DNA of 64,000 nt from Lactobacillus colini (GCF_017874575.1 NZ_JAGGLU010000001.1:1-64000); one strand, 5' to 3'; counted from the first letter of the stretch, positions 18,539-28,879 are shown. The notes: a model not told the origin generated them from the letters alone. Program-made: numbers and translations.

Positions 18539-19645
18539 TTGCTAGATCAAGACAAAAATAAAAGAAGAACAAGAGAAATAGAACAGCAAGCATCTAAAAA
18601 GATCACCCGCTGGATCTTAAGTGTTATTGGTGCGGTGGCAGTATTAGTTGTCTTGGCGACAGGAGTCTATACTGCTTATGCTCTGCAGCCTGTTAATCGT
18701 CATAACGAAGACGTAGTTAGTGTACATATTCCTGAAGGAGCGACTAATTCACAAATAGCAGATATTTTAAAAAGTAAGAATTTGATTCATAGTTCTAAGC
18801 TATTTAATATTTGGTTAAAGATACATAGTGAATCCAACTTTCAGGCTGGGGATTTCTATATTTCGCAATCAATGAATAATAAGCAGATAGTTGCTCAACT
18901 TCAAGGTGGGGGCGATCGACCAGTTAAGGGTCATGTCTTAATTAAGGAAGGTCAGACAATTGATAGTATCGCCACTACAGTAGGTAAGAATACTAAGTAC
19001 ACTCGTAAGGAGTTCTTAGACTTGATGAAGGATCAATCCTTTATGAAGGTTTTAGAGAAGCGTTATCCTAAATTATTAGCTAGTTCGATGGCTAATAAGA
19101 ATGTTCGCTATCATTTAGAAGGTTACCTATTCCCTGCTAAGTATGATGTTTATCAAGGGGCATCTTTAAAGGAATTAGTAACTCAAATGGTCGAAAAGAC
19201 CGACCAAATAATGACACCTTACTATTCAACTATTAGCAAAAAACACTTAACTGTTCAGAAGGTGCTTACTTTGGCTTCATTAGTTGAACGTGAAGGTGTA
19301 ACTACTAAGGATCGTCGTAAGATTGCGGGCGTATTCTTTAACCGATTGGATGCAGGGATGCCGCTGCAATCTGATATTGCGGTAATGTATGCCCTTAATA
19401 AACACAAGCGCTCATTGACTATTAAGGATACTAAGGTTAAGTCACCATACAACTTATATGTTCATAAGGGTTATGGTCCAGGTCCATTTAATAATCCAAG
19501 TTTAGATTCAATCACTGCAGTTCTTAATCCATCAGAACGTAGTCAAAATTATCTTTACTTCGTTGCTAACTTAAAGACTGGTAAGGTATACTACTCACAC
19601 AGTTACGATGAACACTTAAAGAGAAATAGTAGTTTAGGTCAATAA
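18539..19645 (+). CDS. mltG: Endolytic peptidoglycan transglycosylase MltG
   Basis: A 368-residue YceG-family enzyme that cleaves nascent glycan strands and is thought to set their length. A cytoplasmic N-terminus precedes one TM segment (about residues 24-48), a LysM-like region and the catalytic domain with Glu250 in LASLVEREG, followed by VFFNRL and MPLQSDIAVMYAL. The start is TTG 18539, 10 nt after GGAGG (18524-18528); no ATG fits. It lies between pheST and greA on the same strand. Confidence 0.93.
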   Translation: MLDQDKNKRRTREIEQQASKKITRWILSVIGAVAVLVVLATGVYTAYALQPVNRHNEDVVSVHIPEGATNSQIADILKSKNLIHSSKLFNIWLKIHSESNFQAGDFYISQSMNNKQIVAQLQGGGDRPVKGHVLIKEGQTIDSIATTVGKNTKYTRKEFLDLMKDQSFMKVLEKRYPKLLASSMANKNVRYHLEGYLFPAKYDVYQGASLKELVTQMVEKTDQIMTPYYSTISKKHLTVQKVLTLASLVEREGVTTKDRRKIAGVFFNRLDAGMPLQSDIAVMYALNKHKRSLTIKDTKVKSPYNLYVHKGYGPGPFNNPSLDSITAVLNPSERSQNYLYFVANLKTGKVYYSHSYDEHLKRNSSLGQ

Positions 19646-19716
19646 CTGGTTGACTTTTTGATAAATAAACAATAAGCTTTTCTTGCAAAGAATAATTTAG
19701 TTAGGAGTAATGATTA

Positions 19717-20199
19717 ATGCCAGAAAAAGTATATCCAATGACCGCTGAAGGTAAGGAAAAACTTCAGAAGGAATTAAAAGATTTGAAATTAGTTAAGCGT
19801 CCGGAAGTTGTTGAACGCATTAAGGTTGCTAGATCATTTGGTGACTTATCAGAAAATTCAGAATATGATGCAGCTAAAGATGAACAGAGTGCTGTAGAGC
19901 AACGTATTCTTCAAATCGAACAAATGTTGAAGTATGCTCAAGTTATTGATGCAGATAGCGTTGATCCAGATGAAGTTTCTATTGGTAAGACGATTACCTT
20001 TACTGAAGTAGGTACCGATGATCCAGAAACTTACACTATCGTAGGTTCAGATGAGTCTGACCCATTAAATGGCAAGATTTCTAATGATTCACCAATCGCT
20101 CAAGCCATCTTGGGCAAGAAGAAGGGTGACAAGGTTACTGTCAACACCCCAGGTGGTAGTTTTGAAGTAACTATTGATGAAGTTAAGACTAACAATTAA
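19717..20199 (+). CDS. greA: Transcription elongation factor GreA
   Basis: A 160-residue factor that rescues backtracked RNA polymerase. The N-terminal coiled coil carries the acidic tip region ([20 protein letters not shown]), and the C-terminal FKBP-like domain ends [29 protein letters not shown] lies before ATG 19717 and a terminator follows. Confidence 0.97.
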   Translation: MPEKVYPMTAEGKEKLQKELKDLKLVKRPEVVERIKVARSFGDLSENSEYDAAKDEQSAVEQRILQIEQMLKYAQVIDADSVDPDEVSIGKTITFTEVGTDDPETYTIVGSDESDPLNGKISNDSPIAQAILGKKKGDKVTVNTPGGSFEVTIDEVKTNN

Positions 20200-20210
20200 T
20201 TAGATAAACT

Positions 20211-20245
20211 AAAAGGCGAGCTGCTTAGTAGCTCGCCTTTTAGTA
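20211..20245 (+). terminator. Terminator of greA
   Basis: AAAAGGCGAGC pairs with GCTCGCCTTTT across a 9-nt loop. It could also act on the convergent YfhO gene. Confidence 0.88.
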
Positions 20246-20297
20246 TGCATAAAATTTATATATAAAGTAGAGTTGATTATTTAGTGATCTTGTTAAA

Positions 20298-22880
20298 TTA
20301 TTTTTCATGAGGACGATTTTTTCGATGAATAATGACTAATAAGATAAGCACAACTATCGAAATTAACAATCCAGTTAAGAAGGCGAAAGGAATATAGATC
20401 AAGTTAATATGATGAATGCCTGGCCTTAATTTAAAGCTAAGAAATGTGCTAGCCCATAATTGCTTCTTAACTAGGTGACCGTTATCGAAGATCAACCAAT
20501 TATTAGAGAATGGGATAGTAGAAGCAAGTCGCTGATTAGAATTGTTAGAGTTGTTTACTGTTAGTTTTAGCGATAATGGTGAGGTTTGATAAGTGACGGG
20601 CTGGTCTTTATTATAATCTTTTAGTGCTGATTGAAGTTTAGTTGTATTCAGACGCCAGATTTTAGCATTAGTCAGGTTAATAGATGAAGTATGAAGAATA
20701 AAGTTAATATGAATAGTTTGCCCTTTACTATTAGAAGCGAAGTTAATCAACTTAGAAGAAGTCCCCAAGTTCTCGGTGTCAACGGAATTACCATTAACAT
20801 ACATACTAGCAGAGTCGCTATCAACGTCGCTTGGCAATTCGAAATAGTAAGGATCATTAGTGTTAGGCTTGAATACAAAGGAAATAGTACTATCTTTATT
20901 CTTATTAATGCGGTCATATTGTCGCCAGCCACCTGGCCAGGCGTCTACATTATGAACTTCAGGATTATCAGGCAAGTCAAAAGCGGTGAAGAATTTTTGC
21001 TTAGTGCCTAAGATATTTTGTAAAATTCGGGTCTGGTTGCCAACGGGGTCACCTGATTTTAAGGATAGGCCTTTAGCAGAGTTGAGTTTAAAGATTAGCG
21101 GTAAAGCTGCATCATTCTTTCGGATCTGGACTTGCTTAGATTGTTTAATAATTTTGTCTTTATCTAAGTCTGGGCGCCAGTAAACCTCGGTTAAGTTAAT
21201 TTGCTGCTTGATTGGAAGAGTCCGAAAGCCGGGAGCGGGGATGAAATAATACTTAATCCCTAGTATGGCATCAGTTGCTAGTGTTGAATAAGCATTAGAA
21301 AATGAATTGTCATTATTCTTTAGACCAATTTTGTCAATAAATTGAAGTGTCTGCCAATCGGAAATAGAATTGAAATGTCCGACGCCGTTATAGTCCTGAC
21401 TTAGGGCATCGTTTTCAGAACGGTCGAAGTTCTTTTCAATCCGAAATAGGCTTGTATTATGGGTGTTTACGTAATGACTTGCTTGTTTAAAGGCTTGAGT
21501 AGTATTAGTGTAAGAATAATTATGTTGGTAAGTAATATTATCTAGGCTGAACATTAAGTTAACCACCACTTCTATGCCAGCTAATCCTAAAATGAAGATT
21601 GGTGCCCACTTATAGCGATAGAAGATAATTAATAATAAGTCACATATAATAAATATTAGTGAAAGCTCAAGCTTAGTCTGGTCCATAAAGCTATAACGTT
21701 CATAATTGAGATAGAAGAATCCACTTAAGCTAATTGCGACAATAATAGTCAGTAGCTTTTGAAAGAGAGAAAAGGATTCTTGCTGGCTTAGAACTTGAAT
21801 AGTTAAGTTAAGCGCAAAGAAAACAAAAACAAAACTAAACCTTCCCGGATACCAAACAGGGAACTGCCCCATATGCCAAAGTAAGACTAATGGATTAAAG
21901 CTAAAAGATAAGCAGAGAAATATTAATAAAATGAAATTAGCAATCTTAGCCCTGATAGCTACCTTATTACTCAAAAAATACGTTAGACAGATAAGTAAGA
22001 GTAGAGAAGTGAAATAGATATTAGGCATACCACTCTCCATCTCGTTGAAGTTGTAGCTGCCAATTTCAAATTTATTGAAAATATTCCAGGGCAAAAACTG
22101 AAACTTAAAATTAAAGTTACTACTACCATGGACCTTACCCTGTAATAATTCAAAAAAAGTTGGCACTAAGATAAAACTAACTAAAAAACTAGCAATTATA
22201 CTTTTCGTAAGGTAAATCTTGATTAAGTTAGCAGGATGAACATAGCGCTTGCTGAATAATTGAACAATGAAGTAGAGTAAGCCGAATAAAAGAGCCATAA
22301 ATCCGGTATAAAAATTAGTAAACCAAAGTAAGAAGGTAACTAAAATTAGCCACTTACTGTTCTGACTAGTAAGTATCTGATTAATGCAGTTAATTAATAG
22401 TGGCAGTAGAATTAAGGTATCTAGCCACATTAAATTCAAATTATTAGCAATTACATAACCGCAAAGAGCATAAGCAAGACTAGCAGCTAAGGCAATTGTC
22501 TTATGATAGTTGGTGAATAACTTTTGCCAGATATAGTAGCTGCTAAGTCCAATCAAGCCTATCTTAATTGAAATCAAACCTAAAATTGCTTCAGGGAGCA
22601 ATTTTTTAGGAAATAGAAATAATATTAAGTTAAGTGGACTATTGAGATAGTAAGCATCGGTTCCAATCATGGAGCCACCTAGTCCCTTAGCAAGGCTATA
22701 GATTAACTTTAATGGATTAGTGAATAGATTGTCGCGATAATACGCTAAAAAATCTACATACTGTTGGCCTAAGTCGACTGTTAATATTTCTAGTCCACGA
22801 TAAGCAAAATAAGAAAAGAAAATTATACTTGGTAGTAAAAACGAAAGGATAAAGAGTATTTTTTGACGAGTTTTGGACAT
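20298..22880 (-). CDS. YfhO-family multi-spanning membrane glycosyltransferase
   Basis: An 860-residue protein with about 12 membrane segments in the first 430 residues and again at the C-terminus (about 825-850). A large extracytoplasmic domain lies between. The N-terminus carries YFAYRGLEILTVDLGQQYVDF and GGSMIGTDAYYLNSPLNL, typical of the YfhO family (GT-C-like fold). Bacterial YfhO proteins glycosylate lipoteichoic acid or other envelope polymers with lipid-linked sugars. The acceptor here is not known. It is monocistronic and divergent from the PBP gene. Confidence 0.88.
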   Translation of the reverse strand: MSKTRQKILFILSFLLPSIIFFSYFAYRGLEILTVDLGQQYVDFLAYYRDNLFTNPLKLIYSLAKGLGGSMIGTDAYYLNSPLNLILFLFPKKLLPEAILGLISIKIGLIGLSSYYIWQKLFTNYHKTIALAASLAYALCGYVIANNLNLMWLDTLILLPLLINCINQILTSQNSKWLILVTFLLWFTNFYTGFMALLFGLLYFIVQLFSKRYVHPANLIKIYLTKSIIASFLVSFILVPTFFELLQGKVHGSSNFNFKFQFLPWNIFNKFEIGSYNFNEMESGMPNIYFTSLLLLICLTYFLSNKVAIRAKIANFILLIFLCLSFSFNPLVLLWHMGQFPVWYPGRFSFVFVFFALNLTIQVLSQQESFSLFQKLLTIIVAISLSGFFYLNYERYSFMDQTKLELSLIFIICDLLLIIFYRYKWAPIFILGLAGIEVVVNLMFSLDNITYQHNYSYTNTTQAFKQASHYVNTHNTSLFRIEKNFDRSENDALSQDYNGVGHFNSISDWQTLQFIDKIGLKNNDNSFSNAYSTLATDAILGIKYYFIPAPGFRTLPIKQQINLTEVYWRPDLDKDKIIKQSKQVQIRKNDAALPLIFKLNSAKGLSLKSGDPVGNQTRILQNILGTKQKFFTAFDLPDNPEVHNVDAWPGGWRQYDRINKNKDSTISFVFKPNTNDPYYFELPSDVDSDSASMYVNGNSVDTENLGTSSKLINFASNSKGQTIHINFILHTSSINLTNAKIWRLNTTKLQSALKDYNKDQPVTYQTSPLSLKLTVNNSNNSNQRLASTIPFSNNWLIFDNGHLVKKQLWASTFLSFKLRPGIHHINLIYIPFAFLTGLLISIVVLILLVIIHRKNRPHEK

Positions 22881-22994
22881 TTTTTCTTCTTTCTGTAAGT
22901 AATCATTAAGATTACTATTACTCTAACATTAAGAATAGAATTTTTGGCTATTTTTTGCTAAAATTTATTCTAGTTTTAAGTGAGGTCAGGAAAT

Positions 22995-25100
22995 TTGAAC
23001 TATCTAAATAATAATAACAGTTCTAATAGGAAAGCTGCATCAACGCCTCTAAGAATGAAGATAATTTTAGGCGTTATCTTAGCTTTGTTTTTGGTGTTAA
23101 TAGGTCAACTGGTCTACTTGCAGTTAATCTACGGTGGACGATTTAAGTCTGAGGTACAGAAGACCGATCAACAAGTTATCACTAATAACGTTCCTCGTGG
23201 TGTCATGTATGATTCAACGGGGAAGATTTTAGTAGGTAACAAGGCTAATAATGCCATTACTTATACTAAGGGCGCAAGTGCAACTTCTAGCCAAATTTAT
23301 ACAATAGCAACTCGCTTGAGTAATTATATTACCTTAAATGATGAAAAACCTACCAAACGTCAACTTTATGACTATTATTTAGCTGATAGTAAGGTATCTA
23401 ATAAGGAATTGGCTAAGTTGCCACGTTCTCAACGCTATGATAAGGATGGCAATGAATTAAGTGATTCTGAAATTAATAATAACATTCTGAAGAACTTAGC
23501 CAAGGAGAATCTTCATTTCACTAAGAAGCAAAAGACGGCAGCCTTAATCTTTAATAAGATTTCTGGTGCTTATCAGTTATCTACAATTTATATTAAGAAT
23601 AAGAATTTAACTAACCAGGAAATGGCCACCGTAGGGGAGCACTTGTCAGAGTTACCTGGTGTAGGTATTGGTACTGACTGGGCTAGGAATTATCCACATG
23701 GTAAATCAATCCAGAGTATTATCGGATCTGTATCATCTGAGAAGTCAGGGCTGCCAAGTGACAACTTGCAATACTATTTAACTCAAGGTTATTCACGTAA
23801 TGATCGTGTTGGTACGAGTTATTTGGAGCAAGAATATGAACCACTTCTTAAGGGAACTAAATCGCAGTCAGAGGTTGTCTCTGAGAATAAGAAAGATAGT
23901 AGCATTGAACAGACTAAGACAGTCTACAAGGGTGAGAGTGGCGCAAGCCTTATCTTAACTTTGAATGCCAAGTATCAACAAGAAATAACTAAGGCTCTTC
24001 AGACTACCTACGCTTCGGCCCAAGCTGCTGGAGCTACTCAATATTCTAATGGTGCTTATGCAGTAGTTATGAATCCTAATACAGGAGCTCTACTTGCAAT
24101 TGCCGGTATTAACCACAATCCTAAGACTAATAAGAACACTGACGATGCTCTAGGTGTCATTAATCGTTCCTTTGTAATGGGGTCTGTTGTTAAGGGAGCA
24201 ATGGTTGCTGGCGGATTGATGAATAAGGTCATTACACCGACTAGCAATACTCTTCCTGATACGCCTATTTATTTGCCAGGTTCACCAATTAAGAAATCTG
24301 TTTATCCAGTTGGAACTTTCAGCGCTCTAGATGCGCCAACAGCTCTAGAAGTATCAAGTAACATCTACATGATGCACTTGGCTATGAATTGGCTTAAAGC
24401 TAAGTATGTACCTAAGACATATATTTCTATGCCAGATGATGCCTTTAAGATATTAAGACGCAATTTTGCAATGTTTGGCTTAGGACAAAAGACAGGTGTT
24501 GACCTACCAGGTGAAGTATCTGGTATTACTGGTAGATCATATAATTCTAGTGGTCAACTACTTACTGGTTCGGTACTTGACTTGTCATATGGTAACTACG
24601 ATGCTTATACTCCAATTCAGCTAGTACAGTATGTTTCAACAATTGCTAATGGCGGTTATCGGATGAAGCCGTATATTGTACAGTCAGTTGGTGAAACTAA
24701 TTCTGAAGGCAATAAGGTATCAATCTTGTACAACACTAAGCCAACAGTTCAGATGAGAATTCCTTGGACAAGTGATGAACTTGATGTTATTCACCAAGGA
24801 TTCTATCGTGTCGTTCATGGTACTAATAGCTGGGGGACTGCTCACAAGTTAAAGGATGTTAAGCCATCAATCTCTGGTAAGTCTGGTACTGCCGAAACCT
24901 TCTACTATGATGAAGATAATCCGGGTAATCCGAATGCGCCAGAGGTTATCAACGCTTCATTTGTTGGTTATGCTCCTTCTAATAAGCCTAAGATTGCCTT
25001 TGCGGTTATCTTCCCAGGGCTTGATCCAGAAAAGGAAGGTTCATATACCTTACAAATGGCTAAGGCAATTGTACAAGACTACTTTGCTTTACATAAATAA
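22995..25100 (+). CDS. Class B penicillin-binding protein (PBP2b-like transpeptidase)
   Basis: A 701-residue peptidoglycan transpeptidase. A short Asn-rich cytoplasmic N-terminus and one TM (about 22-45) precede the PBP dimerisation domain and the transpeptidase domain, with SVVK (nucleophile S397), SSN (S454-N456) and KSGT (K629). The start is TTG 22995, 8 nt after GAGGT (22982-22986); the in-frame GTG at 22980 overlaps that site. Class B PBPs of this group work in elongation or septation with a RodA/FtsW partner. Which of the two is not clear from context. Confidence 0.9.
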   Translation: MNYLNNNNSSNRKAASTPLRMKIILGVILALFLVLIGQLVYLQLIYGGRFKSEVQKTDQQVITNNVPRGVMYDSTGKILVGNKANNAITYTKGASATSSQIYTIATRLSNYITLNDEKPTKRQLYDYYLADSKVSNKELAKLPRSQRYDKDGNELSDSEINNNILKNLAKENLHFTKKQKTAALIFNKISGAYQLSTIYIKNKNLTNQEMATVGEHLSELPGVGIGTDWARNYPHGKSIQSIIGSVSSEKSGLPSDNLQYYLTQGYSRNDRVGTSYLEQEYEPLLKGTKSQSEVVSENKKDSSIEQTKTVYKGESGASLILTLNAKYQQEITKALQTTYASAQAAGATQYSNGAYAVVMNPNTGALLAIAGINHNPKTNKNTDDALGVINRSFVMGSVVKGAMVAGGLMNKVITPTSNTLPDTPIYLPGSPIKKSVYPVGTFSALDAPTALEVSSNIYMMHLAMNWLKAKYVPKTYISMPDDAFKILRRNFAMFGLGQKTGVDLPGEVSGITGRSYNSSGQLLTGSVLDLSYGNYDAYTPIQLVQYVSTIANGGYRMKPYIVQSVGETNSEGNKVSILYNTKPTVQMRIPWTSDELDVIHQGFYRVVHGTNSWGTAHKLKDVKPSISGKSGTAETFYYDEDNPGNPNAPEVINASFVGYAPSNKPKIAFAVIFPGLDPEKEGSYTLQMAKAIVQDYFALHK

Positions 25101-25110
25101 GCTAGATTTG

Positions 25111-25150
25111 AAGATATTGCTAATGATTGTTGGCAGTATCTTTTTTGTTT
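25111..25150 (+). terminator. Terminator of the PBP gene
   Basis: AGATATTGC (25112-25120) pairs with GCAGTATCT (25133-25141), followed by TTTTT. It overlaps the likely -35 of the next gene. Confidence 0.8.
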
Positions 25151-25156
25151 TATAAT
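25127..25156 (+). promoter_or_regulatory. Promoter of the SLAP-domain protein gene
   Basis: TTGTTG (25127-25132), an 18-bp spacer and TATAAT (25151-25156). The -35 lies in the upstream terminator loop. Confidence 0.6.
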
Positions 25157-25190
25157 ATATTTAACAAGCATTAGAAATGAGGAGGATAAA

Positions 25191-26345
25191 ATGAAATTTA
25201 ATAAAAAAATTTCTATAGTAGCACTTGCTGCTATGTTTGTAAGCCCCGCTATATTGACTGAATCACACTTTACTTCACAAGACTCAACAGTGCAAGCCGC
25301 TACATCCTTAAAAGGTAAGATTAATTTTGTAAAAGATTATGATCCAACTATTATTTACAATAAAAATGGTGTCGCTTTAGAAAAACAACCAGATTTTAAT
25401 TTTAATAAAGCAGCTAAGTATTATGGCGGTCCTATAGTCGCCAATGGTGCCAAAGATTATGCGTATGCTTTTGTTTTTGGTATGCCACAAGCAATTATTA
25501 AGGGAAGCAGATACGCTGATTTAGGCGATGGCGGTTACATTAAATGGAGTAATATTGGCTCATATAGCTCGAAGAGCGGTGAGTTTGCTACAATTAAGAA
25601 TTCTTATGTTTATGACAAGGACGGTAAACGTTTATTAACTTATCGTGGTCAAAAAGCTTACTATGCTAAGAATTCTACGGTTAACTATGTTGGTAAGAGG
25701 TATATTTATCAACCAAATTCATATTTAAATATTGGCAATAGCTACTACATTAATACTGATAATGTTAATAATATGGATGGTAAGGGCGTTTTGAAATTAA
25801 ACGCTAATACCTATGTTTACAACAAGAATGGTCAACGTACTACTTACAACGGTAAGAGCAAGTTGCTCAAGTACGATTTGGTAAATTATTCTGGTAAGAA
25901 GAGAGATAAAACCAGTAGCGATGACTATTATTACTGGGCTGGTAATAAGAAATATAGTGTTAAGAACTACAAGATTAAGGGTCAAGATTATTACTATTTA
26001 GGCAAGGGTGCTTATATTAAGGCAATTAATGTTGGTGTAATCAATGGTCACGCTGTATTCCGTGATGGCGGGTCAACTTATGTAATTCCAAAGAGTGACT
26101 TATTCATCTACAACAATAATTTAGAACAAACTACTAAGTCAGTTGAACAAGACAAGAAGATTAAGGTAGATGCTACTAAAACTACTGGTGAAGGTGACGC
26201 AACTCAGCGCTGGTTCAGAATTGCGGGCACTAAAGGTACTAATGCTCAGTGGCTACTTTGGGGCGATGATAGTTCTTACGGCTATCTTGTCGCTGAAAAT
26301 AATTCTAATGAAGGATACTTTACCGTTAGGACACGTATTGAATAA
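25191..26345 (+). CDS. Secreted SLAP-domain surface protein
   Basis: A 384-residue secreted protein. The signal peptide has a Lys-rich start, a hydrophobic core and a cleavage region near VQA-A (about residue 36). The body is Tyr- and Lys-rich with repeated YVYNKNGQR and YYYLGKGAYIKAINVG type elements, the Lactobacillus surface-layer (SLAP) wall-binding domain. One copy spans about 130-210 and another about 215-290. SLAP domains bind (lipo)teichoic acid non-covalently. There is no LPxTG. The N-terminal 100 and C-terminal 70 residues have no family I recognise. GAGGAG lies before ATG 25191. Confidence 0.88.
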   Translation: MKFNKKISIVALAAMFVSPAILTESHFTSQDSTVQAATSLKGKINFVKDYDPTIIYNKNGVALEKQPDFNFNKAAKYYGGPIVANGAKDYAYAFVFGMPQAIIKGSRYADLGDGGYIKWSNIGSYSSKSGEFATIKNSYVYDKDGKRLLTYRGQKAYYAKNSTVNYVGKRYIYQPNSYLNIGNSYYINTDNVNNMDGKGVLKLNANTYVYNKNGQRTTYNGKSKLLKYDLVNYSGKKRDKTSSDDYYYWAGNKKYSVKNYKIKGQDYYYLGKGAYIKAINVGVINGHAVFRDGGSTYVIPKSDLFIYNNNLEQTTKSVEQDKKIKVDATKTTGEGDATQRWFRIAGTKGTNAQWLLWGDDSSYGYLVAENNSNEGYFTVRTRIE

Positions 26346-26363
26346 GATATTCAATTAAAATTC

Positions 26364-26420
26364 AAAAAAGCTACAGAATTATTACATTTAATAAAAAGTA
26401 ATAGTTCTGTAGCTTTTAGT
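26364..26420. terminator. Bidirectional terminator, SLAP gene / SLC13 gene
   Basis: A 20-bp stem: AAAAGCTACAGAATTATTAC (26367-26386) pairs with its mirror at 26398-26417, with A and T runs on the two flanks. Confidence 0.92.
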
Positions 26421-26435
26421 ATATTCACAATTAAA

Positions 26436-27836
26436 TTATGCTAGTCCCATTAATTGCCATACTGGAACACATAAGAGTAAACCGATAATGTTAATAATCA
26501 TATAGCCAAATGATGATTTTGCTAAAGCGCTAGCAGTTGTCATCGAGCTGTTGACCGCAGCTTCACCTGTAATAAATGGTGCATCCATGTAAGAGAACAT
26601 CCAAATATTAACACTAGTAGTGACAATTAAAACTAAGAGTGCTGGGTTAAAGCTCATAGTTGAAAAGAATGGCAGGAGTGCTACTAATATTAAGGTTCCA
26701 GTTGAAATGAGAGATACGACCGCAAATTTGCAGAGGTAGATGAGGATTGGTAGAGCTATGACAGTAATCCAAACATTGCCTAAAATCGGATTAATAACAG
26801 GTTTAAGAATTATCCTAAGCCAAGTAGTTAGACCAACTGTTTGCATAACGTTTCCTAATGCCATAACGCTACCGATAAAGATTATCGTGTTCCATGCTAT
26901 TCTTGTCTTAAAATCTTGGGGAGTCAATACTTTAAGACTTATTAATACGCTGACAGCAATTAGTGCAGTAACAGCAGCTGGAATTTTAACAATTGATTCT
27001 AAAATCCAAAAGATAATTGCAATTAGAATAACAATTCCTGTGATTTTTTCATTGCGAGACATTGTTCCCATGTCTTGTAGCTGCTTATGAATAAAGCTCT
27101 TGGAAATAGTCTTATCGTCTTTAGGCTTAAATAAAAATCTTAATAAGAAATATCCACATACTAAGGTAACAATTGTCCAAGGAAGCATCATTAGGAACCA
27201 ATTACCCCAATTTAAAACAGCTTGATACTTGACTGGTATTAAGCCTTTAAAGGCGTAGTTTTGTGCTGTTGCACTTAAAAAACTAGCTTCCATAACTAAG
27301 AATCCCCAAATAGCAGCTAAGAATAATCCTGAGCTAGCCTTTGAATGTTCCTTATATCCTAATGCATCACTTAGCCCTTTGGCAATAGGAGTACTCATTG
27401 CAGTCTTGGGGTGTGCACTAGGAATCATTGGAGAAATAATTGTACCAGCAGTAAATAAAGCTAGGACCTGTCCACTGAAGTTAGCAGGGAACCAGGACAT
27501 AATCTTGTAAGCAATTCTCTTAATTAATCCAGTCTTGATAGCTGCAGCCCCAAGTGCTAAGCCACCGATAATAATCCACATCGTAGTTCCAGAAAAGATA
27601 TTAAATGCCGTCGGAAAATCTACAGCACCTAAAACTACCCATGAACAAAGCATCAATAATCCAGTTACGAAGCTAGGAATAACATTAAATATCCAAAAAA
27701 CATTAGCTGTAACTAATGAAGCTAACACTACCATTCCCTTATGAGATAAGCCTTGAGGGTTAGGAATGCAGAAGGCAATAATAATTCCTAAAATAATGCC
27801 TATAATCCCTGCTATTAGTTTTGTATGTTTTTTCAT
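26436..27836 (-). CDS. SLC13/DASS-family carboxylate transporter
   Basis: A 466-residue permease with about 12 membrane segments. Family features are TTMWIIIGGLALGAAAIKTGL (helical hairpin region), SPMIPSAHPKTAMSTPIAKGL and the C-terminal half repeat SLISTGTLILVALLP. The start is ATG 27836, 9 nt after AGGTG; the upstream GTG overlaps that site. DASS carriers move di- or tricarboxylates such as malate, tartrate, citrate or succinate. The gene follows the hydroxyacid dehydrogenase in a two-gene operon, so its cargo is probably the sugar acid or hydroxyacid handled by this island (inference). Confidence 0.88.
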   Translation of the reverse strand: MKKHTKLIAGIIGIILGIIIAFCIPNPQGLSHKGMVVLASLVTANVFWIFNVIPSFVTGLLMLCSWVVLGAVDFPTAFNIFSGTTMWIIIGGLALGAAAIKTGLIKRIAYKIMSWFPANFSGQVLALFTAGTIISPMIPSAHPKTAMSTPIAKGLSDALGYKEHSKASSGLFLAAIWGFLVMEASFLSATAQNYAFKGLIPVKYQAVLNWGNWFLMMLPWTIVTLVCGYFLLRFLFKPKDDKTISKSFIHKQLQDMGTMSRNEKITGIVILIAIIFWILESIVKIPAAVTALIAVSVLISLKVLTPQDFKTRIAWNTIIFIGSVMALGNVMQTVGLTTWLRIILKPVINPILGNVWITVIALPILIYLCKFAVVSLISTGTLILVALLPFFSTMSFNPALLVLIVTTSVNIWMFSYMDAPFITGEAAVNSSMTTASALAKSSFGYMIINIIGLLLCVPVWQLMGLA

Positions 27837-27848
27837 TTTAATTAACAC

Positions 27849-28835
27849 CTACTTATCAAAGACCTCAGGATTTACAGGGAACTGAGGCATTTTGCCATTT
27901 GAGAAATCAATAATTGCTTGGGCAGCACCTTCACCTAAAGCTGCATTAGCCTCAACCGTAGTTCCTGCCATGTGTGAGGTAAGGATAATATTTTTGGCAG
28001 TAAATAATGGATTATCTGGAGCAGGGGGTTCAGGGTTAAATGAATCTACAGCAGCCGCTCTAATTATTCCTTCATTCAACGCTTGTGCTAAGTCGCTTTC
28101 ATTGATAATTCCGCCACGTGCTGAGTTTATTACAATGGCATTGGACTTCATAAGTTTCAACTTGTCTAGAGTGATCATATTTTTAGTTTCATCAGTTAGT
28201 GGCATATTAACTGATAGGAAATCGGCAACAGGATAAATATCATCAAGATTATCATATAATTGCCACTTAACTTGATCTTGCTTTAGATAAGGATCGTATC
28301 CAATTACTTTCATACCAAATACTTCAGCGTAATTGGCTAAGATTCTACCAATATGACCTAAACCTAAGATTGCTAGTGTTTTGCCTTTTAATTCATTGCC
28401 ATTTAATTGATATTTACTTGAAAAGTTAGGAAGTGAACCATCATCTTTGAGTTCATTTCTTTTTTCTTTAAGCATGCTAGAATCCTTAGAAATATTACGT
28501 GAAAGATTTAGCATAACTGTTATGACATATTCAGCAACGGCATTGGCATTGGCACCGTTGACTTTAGCAACTAAAACGCCTTGCTTTGTAGCTGCATCAA
28601 CGTCAACGTTATTAATACCTGTACCGTTACGAGAGATTATTTTTAGTTCCTTACCAGCTTTGATAACTTCTTCGGGGAGTTCAGAAGAGCGCATAATTAC
28701 TGCATATGCATCTGAGATGGCATGCTTCATGCTCTCAACATCAGTAGCTGGGGCTACGGTTACTTCAAAATTGTTTTCTTTTAATAAGTTAATACCAGCA
28801 TCGTCGATTTTTTCACTTAATAAAACTTTCTTCAT
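27849..28835 (-). CDS. D-isomer-specific 2-hydroxyacid dehydrogenase (SerA-like)
   Basis: A 328-residue NAD-dependent dehydrogenase. The substrate domain is followed by the Rossmann motif LGLGHIGRI (about residue 160). The catalytic Arg is in NSARGGIINE, the Glu region in FNPEPPAPDNPL and the catalytic His in LTSHMAGTT. The start is ATG 28835, 5 nt after AGGAGG; an upstream in-frame start at 28880 is not needed. It lacks the ACT domain of long SerA. It lies 12 nt before the SLC13 gene. A role in reducing or oxidising a 2-keto/2-hydroxy acid from the sugar-acid pathway is likely, but the substrate is open. Confidence 0.88.
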   Translation of the reverse strand: MKKVLLSEKIDDAGINLLKENNFEVTVAPATDVESMKHAISDAYAVIMRSSELPEEVIKAGKELKIISRNGTGINNVDVDAATKQGVLVAKVNGANANAVAEYVITVMLNLSRNISKDSSMLKEKRNELKDDGSLPNFSSKYQLNGNELKGKTLAILGLGHIGRILANYAEVFGMKVIGYDPYLKQDQVKWQLYDNLDDIYPVADFLSVNMPLTDETKNMITLDKLKLMKSNAIVINSARGGIINESDLAQALNEGIIRAAAVDSFNPEPPAPDNPLFTAKNIILTSHMAGTTVEANAALGEGAAQAIIDFSNGKMPQFPVNPEVFDK

Positions 28836-28865
28836 AATATCCTCCTGAGCTTTAGTAGCTTTTTT

Positions 28866-28879
28866 TGTAATCGCTATCA
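28866..28879 (-). promoter_or_regulatory. LacI/CcpA-type operator upstream of the dehydrogenase-SLC13 operon
   Basis: TGTAATCGCTATCA on the plus strand (TGATAGCGATTACA on the minus) matches the cre-type dyad TGWAANCGNTWNCA with about one mismatch. It lies 31 nt upstream of the start codon. Confidence 0.6.

Noticed and set aside
28447-28848. 133-residue plus-strand frame opposite the hydroxyacid dehydrogenase
   Set aside because: The dehydrogenase on the minus strand has complete catalytic motifs and a strong ribosome site; this frame is its complement.
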